Source: a virus. Taken from it: a stretch of 64,000 bases of DNA. The notes under the pieces are model-generated. The model did no database searches. It saw only the letters and a program-made list of their open reading frames with translations, and was not told the origin of the DNA. The translations under genes and the position numbers were made by a program. Positions 26,183 through 34,169 of this stretch are shown piece by piece. Location of the stretch: positions 1 to 64,000 of the IMG/VR virus record IMGVR_UViG_3300020176_000010, one strand, 5' to 3'. Each line of letters begins with the position of its first letter. The first letter of the stretch is position 1.

Positions 26183-27243
26183 ATTCCTTCTGCAAGACGG
26201 CGATGTCCCGCCGCGAGAATGTTTTTTGCTGCATTCACGTCCCGGTCGTGTACCGCGCCGCAGTCGCTGCAAACCCATTCTCTTATTCGCAAACCTGCTC
26301 TACCTTTCGGACTGCTGGCGGGTATGGCCCCGCAGCACGAACAAGTCTGGGTGGTGTAGCTTTCGTTGACTACCTCGAAGACGATACCGGCCTGCTGGCT
26401 CTTGTATTCCAACATCGTCTTCAAACTGGCCCAGCCCGCATCCAGCGTGCTCTTGGCCATCTTGGTTTTGACCAGCTTGGCGCTGGCCACGTCGCCCACG
26501 AAGATGGCGGCGTTGTTTTTCACAAGGTTCGTGGTGAACTTATGGATTGCATCCTTGCGGCGATTCGCAATCTTGGCGTGTATCGCCTTGACGCGCTTTT
26601 TCTTCCGCGCCCGTTGCGCGACCGCCAGATGCGGCTCAAGCTCACGGAACCACCGTCCTTGCAGCTTGTCGCCGTCGCTTGTGGTGGCGCACTCTTTCAG
26701 ACCCAAATCGATGCCAACAGCCGATGCCCCCTGGCTGGGAAGAGCCTCGACCTCGACGGCAACATTGAAATACCAGCGCCCACGGCTGTCTTCGTTGAAC
26801 GATCCGGCTCGCAGCTCAAAGCGGCTCAGGCCATAGCTGTCCCACAGGCTGAATTTGTGCCCACCAAACTGGACTTGGCCCGACTTGTACTTGGCGTGCC
26901 CGCCCTTGAATGGAATCCAGCCAAGCGAATACTTGGGCGACTTCGGGTTGCTGACGCGCCAGTTGAGGCGGGTCTTCTTGAACTGCTTGCGGCGTGTGGC
27001 GTACTCCACGCACACCAGTTGCACTGTGCCGCTGCCGACCGTAACGCCATCGCACCTGCTGTAGCCGGCGGTGAGCTTCTGTAGGTCGTAGGCGCTCAGC
27101 CACTTGCCACGCTCACGGATGGCGCGGCTGCTGGTTTCGTTGGCGAAGTTGAACACCTGATTCACGTCGCGCGCCATGCGCCGAAGCACACTGGCGTGCT
27201 TGTCCTTGATGCGAATCTTGAGTGTCTTCACTGCCGTCTGCAT
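26170..27243 (-). CDS. tnpB: TnpB RNA-guided endonuclease
   Basis: 357 residues from ATG 27243; the frame is open further upstream but reads as a shadow of the divergent ORF. RuvC-I is AVGIDLGLKE. The C-terminal zinc finger is TCSCCG...WVCSDCG. RuvC-III is HDRDVNAAKNI. Where the usual RuvC-II Glu is expected the text is FVGDVASAKL, with no Glu; a Glu occurs about 60 residues later in VVNESYTT, as in a known subgroup with a rearranged site. TnpB cuts DNA matched by a guide RNA made from the element's right end, which overlaps this gene's 3' end. It favours element retention. Confidence 0.9.
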   Translation of the reverse strand: MQTAVKTLKIRIKDKHASVLRRMARDVNQVFNFANETSSRAIRERGKWLSAYDLQKLTAGYSRCDGVTVGSGTVQLVCVEYATRRKQFKKTRLNWRVSNPKSPKYSLGWIPFKGGHAKYKSGQVQFGGHKFSLWDSYGLSRFELRAGSFNEDSRGRWYFNVAVEVEALPSQGASAVGIDLGLKECATTSDGDKLQGRWFRELEPHLAVAQRARKKKRVKAIHAKIANRRKDAIHKFTTNLVKNNAAIFVGDVASAKLVKTKMAKSTLDAGWASLKTMLEYKSQQAGIVFEVVNESYTTQTCSCCGAIPASSPKGRAGLRIREWVCSDCGAVHDRDVNAAKNILAAGHRRLAEGISGV

Positions 27244-27252
27244 GGCGTTATT

Positions 27253-27301
27253 GTGGCACGAAAATACGACGCTTGCAATCTGTTCTCGTGCCACGGATAA
27301 T
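27253..27301. promoter_or_regulatory. Divergent promoter with palindromic operator in the IS element
   Basis: Rightward: TTGCAA 27273-27278, 17-base spacer, GATAAT 27296-27301. A nine-base inverted repeat GTGGCACGA (27253-27261) / TCGTGCCAC (27286-27294) frames the region between tnpB (leftward) and the small ORF (rightward). A weaker leftward promoter (TTGCAA, ACAATA) can be read from the opposite strand. Confidence 0.55.
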
Positions 27302-27307
27302 TCGGGC

Positions 27308-27469
27308 ATGGAAGAACGAAAAAAGACCGGGCGCCCGCCTGTCGCGCCGGATAAGGAATTGGTGCATGGCACGCTGCGGCTCACGCGCTCGCAGTGGGAA
27401 AAGGTTCGCATAGCTGGTGTTCCTGCACTACGGCTGCTGATTGATCGATGGCGCCCGAAGAAGCCCTGA
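27308..27469 (+). CDS. Small basic passenger protein of the IS element
   Basis: 53 residues from ATG 27308, divergent from tnpB. The sequence has a basic start (ERKKTGRPPVAP), a strand/helix middle (HGTLRLTRSQWEKV) and ends RWRPKKP, a layout like small RHH- or Arc-type DNA-binding proteins. A good promoter (TTGCAA-17-GATAAT) ends seven bases upstream and overlaps a palindrome, so it may regulate itself and tnpB. Function is unproven. Confidence 0.6.
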   Translation: MEERKKTGRPPVAPDKELVHGTLRLTRSQWEKVRIAGVPALRLLIDRWRPKKP

Positions 27470-27526
27470 CGGGCTTCGCGCTTTCCTTCCCCGGCCTGAA
27501 GGCCGAGGCTTGACGCGCATTCTTGG

Positions 27527-28093
27527 TCACGGATGCGGGTCATACACAAAGTCCTGCTTGCTCTTTGGCTCTTCTGATTTCAGGTGGCGCTCGATCTTCG
27601 CGGTGGCTGTGATGTGCATTCCAGACATGTAGCCATTAATGCTCACGGGGTGTACTGTGATCAGCTTTTGCGAGTCGATGAAGTAGGCCTGTACGCCTCC
27701 TTGCGTGATGATATTCAGCCGACCAAACAGGTCGCCAGGCCCCCACCCCGCGGTGCCGAGATACTGGGTGATAGTGTCGCGAAGCGCTTCGTCAATCTGG
27801 CGCGCGATGCGCATGCCGAGCTGACTTGATATCTCATTGCTGACGTCGACAATACCCCGCGAATTTGGGACGCTCTCGACGCGGAATACTTCAATACCAA
27901 GACCCGCCGCGTACCCCAGAACCCCCTCAACAGCGCGCTGTTCCATGCCCTGCTGAAAAAGAAGAAGCGTCGCGCCGCGGCAGCCGGCCATATCGGATGG
28001 CACTCGCACCATTCGGTATTTCTGTATAAACATCTTCTGCGCAAACATTTCTGCAGTAATCGTGTTCCGCGCGCAAATCAAAAGCTGACTCAT
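27527..28093 (-). CDS. Unrecognised protein, last gene of the leftward early operon
   Basis: 188 residues, mixed alpha/beta (MSQLLICARNTITAEMFAQK, later EVFRVESVPNSRGIVDVSN). It ends 17 bases before the IS element and starts inside the stop of the upstream gene (ATGA). No motif was recognised; phage-only origin is likely from its operon. Confidence 0.65.
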   Translation of the reverse strand: MSQLLICARNTITAEMFAQKMFIQKYRMVRVPSDMAGCRGATLLLFQQGMEQRAVEGVLGYAAGLGIEVFRVESVPNSRGIVDVSNEISSQLGMRIARQIDEALRDTITQYLGTAGWGPGDLFGRLNIITQGGVQAYFIDSQKLITVHPVSINGYMSGMHITATAKIERHLKSEEPKSKQDFVYDPHP

Positions 28094-28386
28094 AAAACCA
28101 CTCCTTCACTCCATGCGGCCACGTATTCAGCGCCGCGAATGCTGTCCGTCCTGCGCACCATGCGCCACGCTGCGCGCCACGCCTTGCGTCTTGTCGGGTA
28201 CATCTGCATCCAGCCCCAATGGCTGGTGATGCGATGGTCGTGCCCGTCGAAATAGTGCACAGCGCACCAGGTCTCCTTTGTCACGATGCACTCGTACACG
28301 TAGACCAGGTCCGCGTGCCCGCCATGGCCGCGGATCACATCGAGCCGCCACCTTGTGTGGCCCTGCTTAATCCGGCGCCTTGTCAT
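28090..28386 (-). CDS. Unrecognised small basic Trp-rich protein
   Basis: 98 residues with many Trp, Arg and His (TRWRLDVIRGHGGHAD, TRRKAWRAAWRMVRR). ATGA overlaps on both sides place it firmly in the leftward operon. It may bind nucleic acid through its basic helix; no family was recognised. Confidence 0.65.
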   Translation of the reverse strand: MTRRRIKQGHTRWRLDVIRGHGGHADLVYVYECIVTKETWCAVHYFDGHDHRITSHWGWMQMYPTRRKAWRAAWRMVRRTDSIRGAEYVAAWSEGVVL

Positions 28387-28979
28387 TTCGGCTGTATGCG
28401 AATACGCCGGTCATCGCCAAGCAGCCTGCGAATTTCATTGAATGCCACCATACGCTCCGATTCGACGTGCCTCGCAACCTTCAGTGCGACGTACCTGTTT
28501 GGCTTTGTTCTCAGCCGCTCCAGATCCTCCATGACGCCAATGAGCTCAATGATCCTGTCTATCTTCTGGTAGTCGCTCTCGTTTCTGCCATCGAGCAGGG
28601 TTGACCTTTCGTTGCCAATCTTCTGCATGCGAGCTTCGAGCATCCTTGCCGCCTCCGCGTCAGCCTTCGCCTTATTCTTCGCGAGAAGCTCTTCGTTGCG
28701 CACGGCGGCTGGCGTCTTTGGCTTGGACTCCTGTGCAGAGGTCTCCTCTGGCGGGTTAAGAACCAGGGACCACACAATGCGTCCGCTGGCACTCTTTGAA
28801 GCCTCTACAACTCCGGCATCAAGTGCTACCTTCATTGCATCAACCAGGTCTTGAGGCCGGTCGATGCAGAGAGCCTCCGCGAGATCCGGGCTTCGCATAG
28901 CGCAGTCGCACTCCCGCAGGTATGCAACCGCGCGGTGCGCGATGGTCCCTGGTTGCAGAATGTTTTCTCCAGTCGCCAT
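28383..28979 (-). CDS. Winged-helix plus coiled-coil protein
   Basis: 198 residues. Residues 10-70 look like a winged helix (RAVAYLRECDCAMRSPDLAE then VDAMKVALDAGVVEAS). Residues 85-160 are Lys/Glu/Ala coiled coil, and the C-terminus is basic. Probably DNA-binding. It lies 11 bases after rdgC on the leftward strand. Confidence 0.6.
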   Translation of the reverse strand: MATGENILQPGTIAHRAVAYLRECDCAMRSPDLAEALCIDRPQDLVDAMKVALDAGVVEASKSASGRIVWSLVLNPPEETSAQESKPKTPAAVRNEELLAKNKAKADAEAARMLEARMQKIGNERSTLLDGRNESDYQKIDRIIELIGVMEDLERLRTKPNRYVALKVARHVESERMVAFNEIRRLLGDDRRIRIQPK

Positions 28980-28990
28980 TGCCTTAGCCC

Positions 28991-29938
28991 TTACGCTTGA
29001 GTGGATGCCGCAGCTTCAGCAGCGCTGGCTACGCCGCTTTCCGCCTCGCCCCCAAGAGCTTCGATCAGGTCTGGGATGAGCTTTACCAGCTCGCCTGTTG
29101 CAATCGCCACGTCAGTGTCAAAACCGCCGTCATCGACTTTAGCGCCCTCAAACACGGCGTCCAGGAACTGCAGCCTCTTCAGCTGACAGCCCTCGGTCAG
29201 CATGAACGAGACGCGGTCGCCCCAGGTCAGTGCCAGCTTGGTTGGCAGCTTGCCATGCTGGATGTGCTGCTGCACTTCGGCAATGTCCAGCGGGTGGCGG
29301 CCGTAGCGCACCACGGCCTTGCTTTCATCGCAGGCCTTCAGCTCACACTCGCGGTCAATGGTGAAGCTGTGCATCTCGTAGAGGTCGTCATCTCCGCCAG
29401 ACAGCCAGTGCGCCATGGCGGCCTGCGGGCTTGTTTGCGTGCTGAGCAGCGACAGAGATAGACCGGGGATCGCATCAACCAATAGCGTCACGATCTCGTC
29501 GGCGCGGCTTTGGCTGGATGCATCAACCAGCAGTGTGCGCGCAGCAGGGTCGATCCACACCCAGGTGCTTGCCTGCTTCGTGAATGCGTACGGCAGCAGG
29601 TCGAGCAGAGCCTCTTCCTTGAGCTCCTTGGTCTCTTTGCGGCCAGGCTTGCGGCCAGTTTCTTTCTCGATGAGTGCGACCTTCTCCGCAACCTTGCGAG
29701 CCAGCACAGAGCCTGGCACAACCTTGGCCTCCGACATGAAGCGCAGGATCCACTGGCCAGCAACACTCTCAATGAGTGCTCCGTTCTTGTCGCCGCGCGG
29801 CGGAATCCACCCGTAGGACTTCTGCTGGGTTGCGCCGCACTCCAGGAACGGAGCCTTGGCCAGAGAGCTCTCGATGGCGCTTAGGTCATCGCCCACAAGA
29901 CTGTTGGCGATGCGATAAATGATTGCTTGTTTGAACAC
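28991..29938 (-). CDS. rdgC: Recombination-associated protein RdgC
   Basis: 315 residues, close to the roughly 303 of E. coli RdgC. Family features are FKQAIIYRI at the start, PLECG-like APFLECGATQQKSYGWIPPR, LARKVAEKVALIEKETGRK and KLALTWGDRVSFMLTEG. RdgC forms a ring dimer on duplex DNA and limits RecA-driven exchange. A phage copy near RecT/YqaJ would steer host recombination at phage ends. It is in the leftward early operon below promoter 30522-30550. Confidence 0.9.
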   Translation of the reverse strand: MFKQAIIYRIANSLVGDDLSAIESSLAKAPFLECGATQQKSYGWIPPRGDKNGALIESVAGQWILRFMSEAKVVPGSVLARKVAEKVALIEKETGRKPGRKETKELKEEALLDLLPYAFTKQASTWVWIDPAARTLLVDASSQSRADEIVTLLVDAIPGLSLSLLSTQTSPQAAMAHWLSGGDDDLYEMHSFTIDRECELKACDESKAVVRYGRHPLDIAEVQQHIQHGKLPTKLALTWGDRVSFMLTEGCQLKRLQFLDAVFEGAKVDDGGFDTDVAIATGELVKLIPDLIEALGGEAESGVASAAEAAASTQA

Positions 29939-29942
29939 TTGA

Positions 29943-30140
29943 TTACTCCTTGTTGCTTACTTCTGGAACCTGTGTTGCCGCCTCTTTTTGGTGTGCGCTC
30001 AGCTTGAGCTGCTCGCGCAGCCTGTAGATCATCGCCTCACGCTCGAGCAGCATTTTTTCTTGCACGCTGATGTGCCGCGTTGCCATTGCCAGCGAATTCT
30101 TCAGGGCCCGAAGGCGCTTCGTCGTGATGACGGTGATCAC
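29943..30140 (-). CDS. Small coiled-coil protein
   Basis: 65 residues: basic N-terminus (VITTKRLRALKNSL), then a heptad-like helix (EKMLLEREAMIYRLREQLK). It sits four bases upstream of rdgC's start and one base below the next gene, so co-translation is likely. Function unknown. Confidence 0.55.
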   Translation of the reverse strand: MITVITTKRLRALKNSLAMATRHISVQEKMLLEREAMIYRLREQLKLSAHQKEAATQVPEVSNKE

Positions 30141-30141
30141 G

Positions 30142-30498
30142 TCAGCCTCCGTTCATCTTCTTGATGAATTCCGCGTACAGGTCGCCGAGCGTTTTTGCGA
30201 TCGACCCAACCTCTTCTGCCTGCTTCTCCTCAAATCCAGAACCAAGAAGTGCAGCCGATGAGGAAGCGCTTTCGGCAAGGATGATGATGCCTGGAATCTC
30301 TGGTAGATCATCCAAGACACACCTGCCCTCATTCTCGAGCTTCGAAGTCATTGATGCCAAAGCGAACATCATCTGATGCATGTTGAAGATGATCGAAACA
30401 GCTGTCACAAACTGCTCGCCCTTGATCTTCCGTGTGTTGCTTACGATTTCGTTCACAGATTCATGGAAGTCGTGCTTGATCTTTTCCGGGTTGCTCAT
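30142..30498 (-). CDS. Unrecognised helical protein
   Basis: 118 residues from ATG 30498 (AAGGAG seven to eight bases upstream). The helical text contains a Met-rich stretch (FNMHQMMFALASMTSKLE). It is the first gene after promoter 30522-30550 and heads the rdgC transcript. No motif was recognised. Confidence 0.65.
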   Translation of the reverse strand: MSNPEKIKHDFHESVNEIVSNTRKIKGEQFVTAVSIIFNMHQMMFALASMTSKLENEGRCVLDDLPEIPGIIILAESASSSAALLGSGFEEKQAEEVGSIAKTLGDLYAEFIKKMNGG

Positions 30499-30521
30499 TG
30501 AATCTCCTTTTGATGGCGCCA

Positions 30522-30550
30522 ATTATCACACGAAAAGTTGGCGCCACAAC
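30522..30550 (-). promoter_or_regulatory. Leftward early promoter with GTTG-N6-CAAC dyad
   Basis: On the minus strand: -35 TTGTGG, 16-base spacer, -10 GATAAT (plus coordinates 30522-30527). The dyad GTTGGCGCCACAAC occupies 30537-30550 and overlaps the -35; its inner edge is nine bases from the -10. A second GGCGCC palindrome flanks the other side of the -10 (about 30515-30520). Confidence 0.7.
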
Positions 30551-30584
30551 AAAAACTTGCGTTCGTGGCGCAAAAAAGCAACGG

Positions 30585-31226
30585 CTATTTCGGCAGCTGC
30601 TCCTTGAACCAGCTGTCGTATGCGATATGCACGCCTGCCAGGTAGTTGATCGCACCAAGGATCTCCGCCTGGGCCCGGCCATCCTGCAGGCGGCGCGACT
30701 CGCCAGCCTTCTTGGAGGCCTGGTACAGCATGCCATCAACGCTGCCGAGTGTGCGGCTGATGGAGCTCATCGGCTGATCCTCGAACTGCACGCCAGCGCT
30801 TGCGTGGCGGTCCTTGCCCTTGCCATTGGCGGCCTGATCCAGTGCTGCCACCAGAACGTTCAGCAGCTTCTCGTAGCCCTTTGGCACCTCGATCGTCAGC
30901 ATGCTGCGGTCAGGCTTGCTGGCAATGTCGACGCCAAAGGCGACTGGCTTGACTTCTTCGCCCTCTTGCTCTGCGGGTGTCTCGACACTCTTCGCCGGCT
31001 CATCTGGCAGCAGGTGGGTAAGGTCGTCTGAACTGTCCCCGGCATCACCGAGGTCGCCCCACGCCTTGCCGTTTTTTCCGCAGCTGCCAACATCCTCGCC
31101 AGTGCGGTCGCTCAAAAGATTTACCGGGAAGTCATGATGACCATCGATCGAACCAATCCGAACAACATCACCACAGCGCGTGCGCCACCGCTGCCCAACA
31201 GCGATCTCAATTCCGTTTACTGCCAT
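30585..31226 (-). CDS. Unrecognised acidic phage protein
   Basis: 213 residues from ATG 31226, with GAGGAAG upstream; the longer frame is a shadow. The N-terminus is beta-like (GIEIAVGQRWRTRCGDVVRIG, quoted in part: QRWRTRCGDVVRI), which is typical of small SH3-like barrels. An acidic Asp/Glu linker and a helical C-terminus follow. It is two bases below the zinc-ribbon gene. Function unknown. Confidence 0.6.
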   Translation of the reverse strand: MAVNGIEIAVGQRWRTRCGDVVRIGSIDGHHDFPVNLLSDRTGEDVGSCGKNGKAWGDLGDAGDSSDDLTHLLPDEPAKSVETPAEQEGEEVKPVAFGVDIASKPDRSMLTIEVPKGYEKLLNVLVAALDQAANGKGKDRHASAGVQFEDQPMSSISRTLGSVDGMLYQASKKAGESRRLQDGRAQAEILGAINYLAGVHIAYDSWFKEQLPK

Positions 31227-31228
31227 AG

Positions 31229-31399
31229 CTACTTCCTCTTCGAATTGAATAGGCGCCAGCATGCTGCGCAGCGCCACTTGCCAGGCGTCAGCTCGACGCC
31301 GCTTGCCTGCTCCTTTTTCTCGCCACACTGCACGCATTCGCGAAGTGGGCGAGCATCACGGAGCGACCCATCAAGAGCGTGATACTGGTGATGGGCCAT
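31229..31399 (-). CDS. Zinc-ribbon microprotein (56 residues)
   Basis: Starts at ATG 31399, four bases after the MazG-like gene. It has two CxxC knuckles: CVQCGEKK and WRCAACWR. It is one of several such small zinc proteins in this operon; many phage proteins of this size bind and redirect host enzymes, but no target can be read here. Confidence 0.6.
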   Translation of the reverse strand: MAHHQYHALDGSLRDARPLRECVQCGEKKEQASGVELTPGKWRCAACWRLFNSKRK

Positions 31400-31403
31400 G
31401 GCG

Positions 31404-32096
31404 TTAGAACGACTTGCCGCCCTCTGTTGTGCGGTTCTCGATCTTGTGATCTGGCCGGTGAGCGTTGTAGCGAATCTTTTCTGCAATTGCGCCGCCGAGA
31501 TCCATTTCCAATCCGCCCGCCAGATCGCAAATGCGAATGACAGCATCTGCCAGCTCAACCTCCAGCATTGGGCGGTGCGGCAGCTTGTCGTCCATCAGGC
31601 CCTTGCGGTGGCCCTCCAGACCTTCGGAGACCTCGCTGTGCACCAGGGCCAGCTTGGTGCCAATCCACAGGCTGAGGAACTTCGTAGGCCACAGGCGCAC
31701 ATCCTCGCCGGTCTCTGTGTCTTTCCACCAGCCGGAGCTTGCTGCAGCGCCGTGGCACACGGCCACCAGCAGGTTGCCTGAGTTGGCCACATCGTCTGAC
31801 GATACATCGGCAGAGCCTTTGTTCTCTGTCACGGAGCCGAGCAACGAGAGCAGCATGTTGTAGGCGTACTGCATGTCCGTGGCGCGCTCGTCGTCATCGA
31901 ACTTGATGTCGCTCAACAGGTCCGCGGCGATGCCCAGGCGGTCGGCTGCAGGCGATTGATCCTTCACTGCGGTGACGTACGCCTTGACCAGCTCCTCTGC
32001 ATCGGTGATGTCGATGCTGGACTTGCGTGGGCTGAGAACGATGGAGGCAGCAACTGCGTGCTGCAAGGCGGTCTGGCTGATTGGTGCGTGGTTCAT
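31404..32096 (-). CDS. MazG-like NTP pyrophosphohydrolase
   Basis: 230 residues. The C-terminal half carries the all-alpha NTP-PPase signature: LALVHSEVSEGLEGHRKG, then LEVELADAVIRICDLAGG and KIRYNAHRPDHK. The Glu/Asp residues of the ExxE...ExxD pattern would hold Mg2+. The family cleaves NTPs to NMP and PPi, lowering (p)ppGpp or removing unwanted dNTPs. The N-terminal 90 residues are extra helical sequence. It is coupled to the neighbouring gene by a four-base overlap. Confidence 0.85.
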   Translation of the reverse strand: MNHAPISQTALQHAVAASIVLSPRKSSIDITDAEELVKAYVTAVKDQSPAADRLGIAADLLSDIKFDDDERATDMQYAYNMLLSLLGSVTENKGSADVSSDDVANSGNLLVAVCHGAAASSGWWKDTETGEDVRLWPTKFLSLWIGTKLALVHSEVSEGLEGHRKGLMDDKLPHRPMLEVELADAVIRICDLAGGLEMDLGGAIAEKIRYNAHRPDHKIENRTTEGGKSF

Positions 32097-32287
32097 TGTG
32101 TGTCCTTGTCGTCCGTTCTGGACGTGAGATTGAAATTGGGGCCGAACTCAAGGCCATCGCGCGGACTGGCTGTGATTCGGTTGCGGTGGGTGCAGTCCAC
32201 GTGGCTGCACTCCCATGTTGCATTGCTTCCAAGAGGCTTCCCTGCGGAGGCCTTCTTGCTGCAAATGGCGCACTGCTGCTGTTGCAT
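32093..32287 (-). CDS. Zinc-binding microprotein (64 residues)
   Basis: Cys/His pairs QCAICSKK and ECSHVDCTHRN suggest one zinc site. ATGA overlap with the MazG-like gene and a one-base overlap with the gene before it support coding. Function unknown. Confidence 0.6.
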   Translation of the reverse strand: MQQQQCAICSKKASAGKPLGSNATWECSHVDCTHRNRITASPRDGLEFGPNFNLTSRTDDKDTQ

Positions 32288-32523
32288 CAGCGCAGCGTGG
32301 CGAGGCCCAGGCGATGCTTCTCTGCCTTACGCGTCAGCTTGCTGCCTGCTGGGCGCTTAGGGCCCTTGGTGCGCGAGCGGAAGACGTACCCGCCACGTGA
32401 GTTGACGGGCGCAGGGCCAAATGGCGTGAAGCCGAGTGGGTTGAGAGATGTCGGCGCACCGACGCCAAACATGGCCGCAATGGATGCAAGGATGGTTGCT
32501 GCTTTCATGGGTACTGCTTTCAA
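32287..32523 (-). CDS. Small basic protein with hydrophobic N-terminus
   Basis: 78 residues (ATG 32508 is an alternative). The N-terminus MKAATILASIAAMFGVGAP could be a signal or membrane helix. The C-terminal third is very basic (RSRTKGPKRPAGSKLTRKAEK). It may be membrane-anchored or a secreted basic peptide; no family is known. Confidence 0.5.
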   Translation of the reverse strand: MKAVPMKAATILASIAAMFGVGAPTSLNPLGFTPFGPAPVNSRGGYVFRSRTKGPKRPAGSKLTRKAEKHRLGLATLR

Positions 32524-32552
32524 AAGTTGATGGGCCGAAGCCCATATTCTAA

Positions 32553-32567
32553 CGCAAGTTTTTGTTG
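32553..32567. repeat. 15-bp motif, copy 1 of 3
   Basis: CGCAAGTTTTTGTTG here is the reverse complement of CAACAAAAACTTGCG, which also occurs exactly at 30547-30561 and 60934-60948, always between genes. It lies between the SSB stop and the next gene. Confidence 0.5.
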
Positions 32568-32580
32568 CTACTGCAGAAAA

Positions 32581-33150
32581 TCAGAAGGGGACATCTTGGT
32601 CAAAATCATCAAACCCACTTCCACCACCGCCGCCTCCGCCGTAGTTCTGCTGCTGGCCCTGCTGTTGGCGCTGCTGCCCGCCCTGCTGTCGCTGATGCGG
32701 CACGCCGTACCCGCCGCCACTCCCTTGGGGTGCCTGGCGCTGCTGCTGCCGCTGCTGGCCGCCGCCGTAGCCGTCATCATAGCCACCGCCATCGCCACCG
32801 CGGCCGCCGCCGTCTTGGCGCGGGCCCAGCATCTGCATCTGGCCGGCGCGGATCTCGGTGCTGTACTTTTCAACGCCGGACTGGTCCGTCCACTTGCGGG
32901 TGCGCAGGCTGCCTTCCACGTACACCTGCGAGCCCTTGCGCAGGTACTGGTTTGCGATTTCGGCCAGCTTGCCGTTGAATACGATGCGCACCCACTCGGT
33001 GTGCTCCTTATGCTCGCCGGTTTGTTTATCCTTCCATTTCTCCGTGGTGGCCACGGTGATGTTGCAAACCATGTCACCCGAAGGGAACGTCCTTGCTTCT
33101 GGGTCGCGGCCAAGGTTGCCGATGATTTGAACCTTATTCAGACTTGCCAT
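32581..33150 (-). CDS. ssb: Single-stranded DNA-binding protein
   Basis: 189 residues. The OB fold spans residues 1-110 ([49 protein letters not shown]). A Gln/Gly-rich linker follows and the acidic tip is DQDVPF, equivalent to the DDDIPF tail that binds partner enzymes. It coats ssDNA at the phage fork and in RecT recombination. Its start lies inside the 3' end of an HNH gene, whose last codons hold its ribosome binding site (GGAGTGAAGAGAAATG). Confidence 0.95.
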   Translation of the reverse strand: MASLNKVQIIGNLGRDPEARTFPSGDMVCNITVATTEKWKDKQTGEHKEHTEWVRIVFNGKLAEIANQYLRKGSQVYVEGSLRTRKWTDQSGVEKYSTEIRAGQMQMLGPRQDGGGRGGDGGGYDDGYGGGQQRQQQRQAPQGSGGGYGVPHQRQQGGQQRQQQGQQQNYGGGGGGGSGFDDFDQDVPF

Positions 33151-33607
33151 TTCTCTTCACTCCGTTTTTTATTGCGATCCGTCCAGCGTACTGCCGACTG
33201 ATTCCAAACTGCCTTCCAATATCTGCGTACGGGACCCCATTCCTTGCCAGCTCAACGATCGCTAACTCGTCTTCAGCGCCGATGACTGTGTGCGGCAACA
33301 TGAATCCCTTTGCTTGGCGCCCTTTCTTCACGGCGTCCTGCATGTTCTCCTTTCTCGTTCCGGCGAATAGATGGAGCGGGTTGATGCACTTTCTGTTGTC
33401 GCACAGATGGCACACATCAAGCCCATCAGGTATTTCCCCGTTGACAAGCCTGTATATGTGCCGATGTGCCCCATCAGCCTTTCGGTTGACTGTCGCCCTG
33501 GCGTAGCCGTTGCCTTGGACGCACCCCGTGTACTCCATACACCCGGCTTCTGTTGTTACTGTTTTCCTCAGCAGCGTCGCCGCGCTGCCGCAAACATCAA
33601 GCAGCAC
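33134..33607 (-). CDS. HNH endonuclease upstream of ssb
   Basis: 157 residues from GTG 33607. The HNH_3-like core is [20 protein letters not shown] then [15 protein letters not shown] (quoted in part). The C-terminus is a resolvase-type HTH ([23 protein letters not shown]). It lies between hup and ssb and overlaps ssb by 17 bases, as expected of a free-standing homing gene wedged into an operon. Confidence 0.85.
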   Translation of the reverse strand: MLLDVCGSAATLLRKTVTTEAGCMEYTGCVQGNGYARATVNRKADGAHRHIYRLVNGEIPDGLDVCHLCDNRKCINPLHLFAGTRKENMQDAVKKGRQAKGFMLPHTVIGAEDELAIVELARNGVPYADIGRQFGISRQYAGRIAIKNGVKRNGKSE

Positions 33608-33617
33608 AACCGAATCG

Positions 33618-33887
33618 CTACAGCGTTTCGTTCAGGTTCTTGCTGGGGCGAAACTTCGCCACCCGCTTGGCCTTGATCTTGATTGGATCGCCAGTGCCAG
33701 GGTTGCGGCCGGTGCGCGCAGCACGCTTTGCCAGCTCGAATGTCCCGAAGTTTGTGATGCTCACACTGCCGCCGCGGCGCAGCGACTTCTTTGTGCGCTC
33801 CACAAAGGAATCGAGCATGCGCGCGGCCACTGCCTTGCTCACATCCGCGTCCGCGGCGATTGCCCCGATCAGTTCTGACTTGTTCAT
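33618..33887 (-). CDS. HU-family DNA-binding protein (leftward copy)
   Basis: 89 residues from ATG 33887. HU/IHF signature: MNKSELIGAIAADADVSKAVA, VSITNFGTFELAKRAARTGRNPGTG, IKIKAKRVAKFRPSKNL (quoted in parts). It bends DNA and could assist replication, recombination or regulation. A second, divergent copy lies at 53368-53646. Confidence 0.92.
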   Translation of the reverse strand: MNKSELIGAIAADADVSKAVAARMLDSFVERTKKSLRRGGSVSITNFGTFELAKRAARTGRNPGTGDPIKIKAKRVAKFRPSKNLNETL

Positions 33888-33915
33888 TGCTTGCTTCTTT
33901 CTGCCCTGCGGGCGG

Positions 33916-34122
33916 TTACTGCGCACCCTTGCGCATTTTCTTGTAGGCCTTCTTCAGCTGGATCTCCATGCCTCGGACGGTCAGTGGGTTGTTGATCACT
34001 CGGTCGTGCCCTTTGATGTTCGCAATGACGAGCTCTCGCTCGGGTGCTGCGTACATCTGCTGGTCCATGGCCATCTCTTCGCGCGCCAGTTTGCGCAGCC
34101 GCTTGGCCACGCGCCCGCTCAT
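33916..34122 (-). CDS. Small basic helical protein
   Basis: 68 residues, Lys/Arg-rich at both ends (RVAKRLRKLAREEM and LKKAYKKMRKGAQ). Its place between YqaJ and HU suggests DNA-related work. No motif was recognised. Confidence 0.55.
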   Translation of the reverse strand: MSGRVAKRLRKLAREEMAMDQQMYAAPERELVIANIKGHDRVINNPLTVRGMEIQLKKAYKKMRKGAQ

Positions 34123-34169
34123 TTGAGAACCTCGCTCTTTTTCATCTGCTACTTTCGACGATATTGAAA

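Larger units (their letters stand above)
26155..27510 (-). mobile_element. IS605-family TnpB-only element
   Basis: A leftward TnpB gene is flanked by subterminal hairpins: CTCCGGC/GCCGGAG at 26163-26182 (right end, inside the tnpB stop) and CGGCCT/AGGCCG at 27492-27505 (left end). The right-end text ..GGATGTCAA and left-end CAAG/CCTCGGCC are typical of IS200/IS605-family ends, which have no inverted repeats and make no target duplication. No TnpA (Y1 transposase) gene is present, so it depends on TnpA supplied elsewhere. It also carries a small divergent ORF. Exact ends are uncertain by a few bases. Confidence 0.8.

Noticed and set aside
32527-33201. Rightward ORF opposite ssb with many Leu/Ala stretches (membrane-like)
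   Set aside because: The hydrophobic runs are the reverse of the Gln/Gly linker codons of SSB; no ribosome binding site.
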